Origin: Pseudomonadota bacterium | GTDB lineage: Bacteria; Pseudomonadota; Gammaproteobacteria; Steroidobacterales; Woeseiaceae | Assembly: GCA_027618995.1 (NCBI GenBank) | Contig: JAQCGO010000003.1 | Span: 106,854 to 170,853, forward strand | Direction of reading: 5' to 3' | Length of the DNA stretch: 64,000 bases | Part shown: positions 57,648-64,000 of the stretch, piece by piece | How positions within the stretch are numbered: the first letter of the stretch is position 1 | How the letters are laid out: each line of letters starts with the position of its first letter | Notes under the pieces: generated by a model | What the model saw: only the letters and a program-made list of their open reading frames with translations | Told to the model about the DNA's origin: nothing | Database searches by the model: none | Position numbers and translations under genes: made by a program

Positions 57648-58775
57648 ATGTCCGATTTCAGTTTTGAGAAATATCGCCGCCTGGTTATCAAGGTTGGGTC
57701 TTCGCTGCTGATCGGTGACGATGGCCATGTGCATCGTCGCTGGCTCGAAGGACTCGCCGATGATGTCGCGACGCTGCACGGCCAGGGGCATGAGTTGTTG
57801 ATCGTGACGTCGGGTGCAATAGCCATTGGCAGCACGATACTGGGGATCAACAAGCGGCGCGTGAGGCTCGAGGATCTGCAGGCGGCCGCGGCCGCAGGGC
57901 AGGTGCAACTGGTGCACGCCTATCAGGAAGTGCTCGGCGAGCACAATATTATTGCGGCGCAGGTGTTGCTGACGCCCGGTGATACCGAAAATCGTCGGCG
58001 TTTCCTGAACGCGCGCAGCACTTTGTCTCGCCTGCTGGAACGATTTGTTGTGCCCGTCATCAATGAGAACGACACGGTCGCGACGGAAGAAATTCGATAT
58101 GGCGACAACGATCGGCTGGCGGCCAGGGTCGCACAGCTGGTCATGGCGGACCTGTTGATCCTGTTGTCCGATGTGGATGGCTTGTACAGCGCGGATCCGA
58201 GGCAGAACAAGGATGCGGTGCACATTGCCGAGGTACGCCAGATCAGCGATGAAATCCTGGCGATTGCCGGCGAGACGCGATCGGATGTTGGCAGTGGGGG
58301 TATGGCGACCAAAGTACAGGCGGCGCGTATTGCCACACATGCCGGTTGCTCGACCATTGTTACGAGCGGTGCGATCGACAGACCGTTGTCCGCGCTCGCC
58401 GCTGGTGCCCGGTGCACGATATTCCGGGCCGAGGGAACGCCCGCGTCGGCACGCAAGCAGTGGCTGGCCGGCGCACTGGAGGTGCGCGGTGAGCTGCACC
58501 TGGATGCCGGCGCGACGCGCGCATTGCGTGCCGGCGGCAGCTTGTTGCCGGTTGGGGTCGTGGCGGTGAGCGGAAACTTTCGGCGCGGCGATGTGGTCTC
58601 CGTGCTCGACACCAACGGTACGGAATTTGGCCGCGGCCTGGCAGAATATTCGAGCGATGAAGCGACTTTGATCGCAGGCTGCCAGTCCGATCAAATCGAA
58701 GTCCGGCTTGGCTACCGCGGTCGGTCGGTCATGCTGCATCACGATGAACTGGTATTGTTCGGCAATGAGCGCTGA
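57648..58775 (+). CDS. proB: Glutamate 5-kinase
   Basis: [44 protein letters not shown]-terminal PUA. Confidence 0.95.
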   Translation: MSDFSFEKYRRLVIKVGSSLLIGDDGHVHRRWLEGLADDVATLHGQGHELLIVTSGAIAIGSTILGINKRRVRLEDLQAAAAAGQVQLVHAYQEVLGEHNIIAAQVLLTPGDTENRRRFLNARSTLSRLLERFVVPVINENDTVATEEIRYGDNDRLAARVAQLVMADLLILLSDVDGLYSADPRQNKDAVHIAEVRQISDEILAIAGETRSDVGSGGMATKVQAARIATHAGCSTIVTSGAIDRPLSALAAGARCTIFRAEGTPASARKQWLAGALEVRGELHLDAGATRALRAGGSLLPVGVVAVSGNFRRGDVVSVLDTNGTEFGRGLAEYSSDEATLIAGCQSDQIEVRLGYRGRSVMLHHDELVLFGNER

Positions 58776-60048
58776 TTCAAATACCGCAGCGACCGTGGCA
58801 GATCTCATGGATGGCCTTGGCCGGGCAGCGCGCCACGCGGCTGCGGCATTGGCGCTGAGTTCGGGCGAAGATCGCAACCGCGGCCTCAGGTCAATTGCGG
58901 CGAAAATCCGCGTTGCTGCGGAACGGATCCTTGCCGCGAATCAGGCAGACCTGGATGCCGGGCGGCAGCAGGATCTTGGCGCTGCAATGCTTGATCGGCT
59001 GACACTGGATGCGAAGGGAATCGAAGCAATGGCGGCAGGCGTTGAGGCGATTGCCGCGATGCCCGATCCGATCGGTCGGGTCAGCAGTGAGTGGCAGCGG
59101 CCCAACGGCCTGTCGATTCAGCGCGTATCGGTACCGCTCGGTGTGATCGGCATAATTTACGAGAGTCGACCGAATGTTACTGTCGACGCCGCGGCGTTGT
59201 GTCTGAAATCGGGCAATGCCGTGATCCTGCGCGGTGGTTCCGAGAGTTTTCGATCCAATACGGCGTTGTACGAGTGTGTGCGGGAAGGTCTCAGCGAGGT
59301 CGGCGTCGCTGCGGATGCCGTGCAGTTCGTCCCGACCACCGATCGCGCCGCCGTTGGCTATCTGTTGTCGTCGATGAGTCGCTGGCTTGACGTCGTCGTG
59401 CCGCGTGGCGGCAAGGGGCTGATCCGGCGCGTGCAGGAGGATGCGCGGGTGCCGGTCATTGGCCATCTCGAGGGCATTTGTCATGTCTATTTGCATGCGG
59501 CGGCCGCTCTCGACATGGCGCGTGCGATCACGCTCAACGCCAAGATGCGGCGCACCGGAATCTGCGGTGCCGCGGAGACACTGCTGGTTGATCGGGCCAA
59601 TGCGTCAAACGTACTGCCACCAGTTGCCAACGCACTGATCGAAGCCGGTTGCGAGCTGCGCGGGGACGCGGCTGTCTGCGCGATGATTGCCGAGGCGACC
59701 CCCGCGACTGAGGCCGACTGGTCGACCGAATATCTTGATGCGATCATTTCGATTCGCATCGTCGACGGCATTGAGCACGCGATGCAGCACATCAGGCAAT
59801 ATGGTTCGGCACATACCGAATGCATCGTCACGGATGACGCGGCGGCGGCGGCCCGTTTCTGCCGCGAGGTGGACAGCGCCATCGTATTGCACAATGCGTC
59901 GACGCAATTTGCCGATGGCGGCGAATTTGGCATGGGTGCCGAAATAGGCATTGCGACGGGGCGTGTACATGCACGCGGCCCGGTTGGTGCCGAGCAGTTG
60001 ACGAGCTACAAATACGTGGTGCGTGGCAGCGGACAGGTGCGGGCCTGA
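58765..60048 (+). CDS. proA: Gamma-glutamyl phosphate reductase
   Basis: [68 protein letters not shown]. Confidence 0.96.
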   Translation: MSADSNTAATVADLMDGLGRAARHAAAALALSSGEDRNRGLRSIAAKIRVAAERILAANQADLDAGRQQDLGAAMLDRLTLDAKGIEAMAAGVEAIAAMPDPIGRVSSEWQRPNGLSIQRVSVPLGVIGIIYESRPNVTVDAAALCLKSGNAVILRGGSESFRSNTALYECVREGLSEVGVAADAVQFVPTTDRAAVGYLLSSMSRWLDVVVPRGGKGLIRRVQEDARVPVIGHLEGICHVYLHAAAALDMARAITLNAKMRRTGICGAAETLLVDRANASNVLPPVANALIEAGCELRGDAAVCAMIAEATPATEADWSTEYLDAIISIRIVDGIEHAMQHIRQYGSAHTECIVTDDAAAAARFCREVDSAIVLHNASTQFADGGEFGMGAEIGIATGRVHARGPVGAEQLTSYKYVVRGSGQVRA

Positions 60049-61640
60049 TGCAGAACGAGCCTTTCGATGTCGCCATCATCGGTGCCGGCATCAACGGTGC
60101 CGGCATTGCCCGCGATGCCGCATTGCGTGGACTGCGCGTCGTCGTCATCGAGCAGGACGATCTGTGCAGCGGTACCTCAGCGGTGTCGAGTCGCCTGATT
60201 CACGGCGGATTACGCTATCTTGAATTCGGTGAATTTCCGCTGGTATTCGAGTCGTTGCGCGAACGCATCGTGCTGCGGAGGATCGCGCCACACTTGGTCA
60301 AACCGCTGCGCATTACCATTCCGATCTATGCCTCGGGGCGGCGCAGCAAGTGCCTGATTCGTCTCGGCATGATCGCTTACGATTTGCTGTCCATCGGAAA
60401 ATCCGTCGCGGGCCATGACATGCTGGACCGGGCGGAAATTCTGGCCGCAGAGCCCGGACTGGCGCACGACGGGCTGCTGGGCGCTGCACGCTACTTTGAT
60501 GCGCAAGTCGCATTTGCCGAGCGACTGGTGCTCGAGAATCTGCTCGCCGCGCGTGCGGCTGGCGCCGAGATTCTGACCTACCATCGCGTCACGCGTATCA
60601 ATATTGACGCGGGCCAGGTCAGCTCGCTCGATTGCATCGATTTCATGTCGCAGCAATCGCGGCGAGTTGCGGCGCGAAGCATCGTTAATGCCGCGGGCCC
60701 CTGGGTTGACTCAGTTCTGGCCGTTGCTCGTGACGATGTGCGGCGCCAGATCGGGGGCACCAAGGGCAGCCATGTCGTGGTAGGGAAATTTGCCGGTGCG
60801 CCGAGTGATGCTTTCTACGTTGAAGCGGCGGCAGATGGCCGGCCATTCTTCATTATCCCCTGGAACGAGCAATACCTTATCGGTACTACCGATATTCGTT
60901 TTGATGGCGATCTCGCCGCCATACGTGCCTCGCGGGACGAGGTCGACTATTTGCTGGCGGAAACGAATCGCGTGTTTCCCGCCGCGCACTTGAGCGTCGC
61001 CGACGTTCATTACAGTTACGCGGGTGTGCGGCCATTGCCGCGACAGGATCGTGGGCCTGAGTCGTCCATTACGCGACGGCATATCATTCGCAAGCACCGA
61101 AAATTCGCACGCGGTCTGCTGTCGATTATCGGTGGCAAGTTAACGACCTATCGAAATCTGGCTGAGCAAACGGTAAACCGGCTCGCGAAGGAGCTGGGTC
61201 GAAAATTGCCCAAAGCCCGGACGCGCGAAACACTATTGCCCGGTGCCTATCGAATCGACGCGGCGCGTGCCAGGCTGGAGTCGCTGACTATCACGCCATC
61301 GCTGTCAACGGCCGGCGTTGAGCGGCTACTCAATATCTACGGCGGGCGGGCGCTGGAACTCATGGAGTTCGCCGCTGGCGAGCCGGATCTGTTGCGCTGC
61401 ATCGATGCTGACAACACGGTGCTGGCCGTCGAAGCCGTGTTCGCGCTGCGCGTGGAAATGGCGTGCACGCTGGTCGACATTGTCTATCGCCGGCTGATGC
61501 TGGGGCTGCGCGCAGATCAGGGTCGGCCAACGTATGCGGCGATCGCCGCCCTTGCCGCGGCCGAAGGTCTGTGGGATGCCGCTCGGCAGGCGCGGGAACT
61601 CGCGGCACTCGGTGCCTATGGCAATTCTTTGCGCCTGTAG
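60048..61640 (+). CDS. glpD: Glycerol-3-phosphate dehydrogenase (FAD)
   Basis: FDVAIIGAGINGAGIARDAALRGLRVVVIEQDDLCSGTSAVSSRLIHGGLRYLEFGEF. Confidence 0.95.
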   Translation: MQNEPFDVAIIGAGINGAGIARDAALRGLRVVVIEQDDLCSGTSAVSSRLIHGGLRYLEFGEFPLVFESLRERIVLRRIAPHLVKPLRITIPIYASGRRSKCLIRLGMIAYDLLSIGKSVAGHDMLDRAEILAAEPGLAHDGLLGAARYFDAQVAFAERLVLENLLAARAAGAEILTYHRVTRINIDAGQVSSLDCIDFMSQQSRRVAARSIVNAAGPWVDSVLAVARDDVRRQIGGTKGSHVVVGKFAGAPSDAFYVEAAADGRPFFIIPWNEQYLIGTTDIRFDGDLAAIRASRDEVDYLLAETNRVFPAAHLSVADVHYSYAGVRPLPRQDRGPESSITRRHIIRKHRKFARGLLSIIGGKLTTYRNLAEQTVNRLAKELGRKLPKARTRETLLPGAYRIDAARARLESLTITPSLSTAGVERLLNIYGGRALELMEFAAGEPDLLRCIDADNTVLAVEAVFALRVEMACTLVDIVYRRLMLGLRADQGRPTYAAIAALAAAEGLWDAARQARELAALGAYGNSLRL

Positions 61641-61694
61641 CAGCGGCGGGTCATTATAATTCGACCCATCTGAGCACCAACCAACAAAGAGTCG

Positions 61695-63935
61695 ATGATG
61701 TCGAATTGTCTGAATGTACGCGGGCTGTCAGTACTGCTCGCGCTGGCGATTGTCGTTGCGAGCACAACCACACAAGCCGAAGTCGCAAATCAATCCAAAA
61801 ACAGCGATCGCCCGCGTGTCGGCCTTGTACTCGGTGGTGGTGGCGCGCGCGGGGCCGCACATATCGGTGTATTGCAGGAGCTGGAACGCCTGCGTGTACC
61901 AATCGACGCAATCGCGGGAACCAGCATGGGTGCCATTGTCGGCGGCCTGTATGCCTCGGGAATGAGCGCCGACGAACTGGAGCAGCTCGTCAATTCACTC
62001 GATTGGGCCAGGGTGCTGTCGGACACGCCGGAGCGAAGCAACCTCAATTTCAGGCGCAAGCAGGATGACGTGCAATACCCGGTCGAACTGGAGCTCGGAT
62101 TACGAGACGGCACCCTGGTTCTGCCTATGGGTTTAGTGCAAGGTCAAAACCTGGGGTTGCTGCTGCACGACCTGACGGCTGGCGTCGCGCACATCGAAAA
62201 CTACGACAACTTGCCCATCCCGTTTCGGGCGGTGGCTTCGAATATTGAAACCGGTGATGTGCATGTCATGGCCAGCGGTGATCTTGCGGAATCGATTCGC
62301 GCCAGTATGTCGGTTCCTGGAATGATCGCTCCCATCAGACTCGATGGAAAATTGCTGGTAGACGGCGGGATCGTGGCCAACCTGCCCATCGATGTCATGC
62401 GCAGCATGGATGTCGACATCATTATCGCCGTGGACGTCGAGTTTCCGTTGTACTCGCCGCAAGAGTTGCAGTCGGCAACCGCAATCACTGAACAGATGCT
62501 CACGATTCTGACGCGCAAGGAGACGCTTAGGCAGATTGCGACCCTGCAACCCAGTGATGTTCTTATAAGGCCGCAGCTGGGCACACTCTCGTCCAGTGAT
62601 TTTTCCGCTTCGGCCGACGCAATCTCGAAAGGCATTGCCGCCGCAATTCAAGCCGAAGGTCGTTTACAGGAACTGGCTGTCGATGAACAGGCCTTTGTTG
62701 TGTACAGCGCCGGCCGCAAGCCGGCTGCTAGGGCTTTGGAGTCGCTCGCATTCGTACGCATTGAGCACGACGACCCGATAGCGACTTCGCTGTTACGGTC
62801 GCGACTGGGTGTGTTCGTGGGTGACGCTATCGATGAACAGGCGTTGGCCGCCGGCGCAGGTCGCGTGTACGCCCTCGATTTGTATCAGCGAGTCGGCTAT
62901 CAGTTGGTCGAGGAAGACGGTGAAGTCGGGGTCATATATACCGCTGTCGCGAAGAGCTGGGGACCCGACTTCGTCAACATAGGTGTCTCAGTAGAGGACG
63001 ATTCCGACGGCTCCACAGGCTTCAATGTACTGGGCCGCCTGACTCGCACAGGCCTGAACAGCAGGGGAGCCGAGTGGCGCACTGACTTTCAACTTGGTAC
63101 GGATTTGTCGCTATTCTCGGAGTATTACCAGCTGTTTGGTGCGCGCCTCAATTACTTTGTCGCGCCGTATGTTGATCTGCAACAGCGTAACCAGAACATA
63201 TTCGTCGACGACCAGGCGACCGCGCAGTTGCGTGTAATCAGCGACGAATTCGGTCTCGATTTTGGCATGGAACTCGGAGCTACTGGTGAGCTTCGTTCGG
63301 GTGTCTACAGTGGCAGCGGCGAGTCGCGCATAAAGATCGGTGATCCGAGGATGCCGAAAAATGAATACGATACAGGCGGCGTATTTGCCGAGCTGCAGTT
63401 GGATACGTTTGACGACTCACGCTTTCCGCGTAGCGGTAGCAGGGCAACGCTTCACTGGGACATGTCGCGGCAATCGCTGGGTGCTGATCGAAATTTCGAA
63501 ACACTTGAGGCCGACTACTTGTCGGCATGGAGCCGGGGCAAGAGCACGTTGCAACTGGGTCTGAGTTATGCCACGACGTTCGACGCGGACGATCTGCCGC
63601 AGGAGTACTTCCCGATGGGCGGTTTTCTGCGCTTGTCCGGCCTCGAGCGCGGGCGAATCAGCGGCCCGCACGCGGCGCTCGGACGCCTGATTTATTATCG
63701 GCTGGTCAGCGATTACACCGGAGGCCTGTTCGATGTTCCCGTCTATCTCGGTGGCTCCCTCGAAGCGGGTGGCGTCTGGCAGTCGCGTTCCGATATGAGT
63801 TTTGATTCGTCGGTGACGAGCGGCAGCCTGTTTGCCGCATTCGATGCCTATTTTGGTGCGATTTATTTTGCGGCCGGATTTGCCGAGGGTGGCGAACGGA
63901 CGTACTACCTGCTGATTGGATCGCCGGCGCGCTAG
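61695..63935 (+). CDS. Patatin-like phospholipase fused to POTRA/Omp85 barrel (type Vd autotransporter-like, PlpD type)
   Basis: VLGGGGARGAAHIGVL, AGTSMGAIVGGLYASG (GxSxG), VDGGIVANLP (DG); C-terminal bacterial surface antigen barrel. Confidence 0.9.
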   Translation: MMSNCLNVRGLSVLLALAIVVASTTTQAEVANQSKNSDRPRVGLVLGGGGARGAAHIGVLQELERLRVPIDAIAGTSMGAIVGGLYASGMSADELEQLVNSLDWARVLSDTPERSNLNFRRKQDDVQYPVELELGLRDGTLVLPMGLVQGQNLGLLLHDLTAGVAHIENYDNLPIPFRAVASNIETGDVHVMASGDLAESIRASMSVPGMIAPIRLDGKLLVDGGIVANLPIDVMRSMDVDIIIAVDVEFPLYSPQELQSATAITEQMLTILTRKETLRQIATLQPSDVLIRPQLGTLSSSDFSASADAISKGIAAAIQAEGRLQELAVDEQAFVVYSAGRKPAARALESLAFVRIEHDDPIATSLLRSRLGVFVGDAIDEQALAAGAGRVYALDLYQRVGYQLVEEDGEVGVIYTAVAKSWGPDFVNIGVSVEDDSDGSTGFNVLGRLTRTGLNSRGAEWRTDFQLGTDLSLFSEYYQLFGARLNYFVAPYVDLQQRNQNIFVDDQATAQLRVISDEFGLDFGMELGATGELRSGVYSGSGESRIKIGDPRMPKNEYDTGGVFAELQLDTFDDSRFPRSGSRATLHWDMSRQSLGADRNFETLEADYLSAWSRGKSTLQLGLSYATTFDADDLPQEYFPMGGFLRLSGLERGRISGPHAALGRLIYYRLVSDYTGGLFDVPVYLGGSLEAGGVWQSRSDMSFDSSVTSGSLFAAFDAYFGAIYFAAGFAEGGERTYYLLIGSPAR

Positions 63936-64000
63936 TGTCCCGTTTGATTAGTTCGTTTACTTTCACGCGTCGGCATGCTGTTTAGCGCGGTTGGTCGCAG

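Noticed and set aside
57279-58877. 532 aa minus-strand ORF opposite ilvH/proB
   Set aside because: Shadow ORF; proB and ilvH on the plus strand are unambiguous.
1-64000. tRNA/rRNA genes
   Set aside because: No cloverleaf or rRNA-like segment was recognised; a tRNAscan/Infernal run would be decisive.

Overview
This 64 kb window is GC-rich bacterial chromosome, most like a gammaproteobacterium by gene content. It is densely coding and mostly housekeeping or metabolic: Zn/Mn-type ABC transport, RhlE helicase, MetF, a divergent NorC/NorB-like pair, MmsA with an omega-aminotransferase and an XRE-cupin regulator, IlvE, HemN, CtaA/COX15, an octaheme cytochrome, acetoacetyl-CoA synthetase, GlpK, divergent acetolactate synthase subunits, ProBA, GlpD and a patatin-Omp85 protein. 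The standout accessory region is about 38.7-52.8 kb. It holds eleven co-directional genes: a zinc-ribbon Ser/Thr kinase, a PP2C phosphatase, a Gly/Pro-rich lipoprotein, a secreted lipoprotein with a paralogue at 1.4-2.4 kb, a transmembrane TPR kinase, an FHA-like/PEGA/FGE-fold protein, a small acidic exported peptide, a MotA/TolQ/ExbB-family channel, a degenerate Hsp70/actin-like protein fused to FHA, and two membrane-anchored vWA proteins. The vWA N-termini resemble the TolR/ExbD Asp-TM anchor, so I propose a phospho-regulated, possibly PMF-powered envelope machine. A second theme is gene damage: three genes carry single in-frame stops (DUF2235, beta-lactamase-like, ParA-like) and three loci are truncated, deleted or fused (sterol desaturase, TSUP permease, an Omp85/glycosyltransferase fragment junction). 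No tRNA, rRNA, CRISPR array or complete transposon was recognised. All calls come from reading the sequence and ORF translations; no database search was run.
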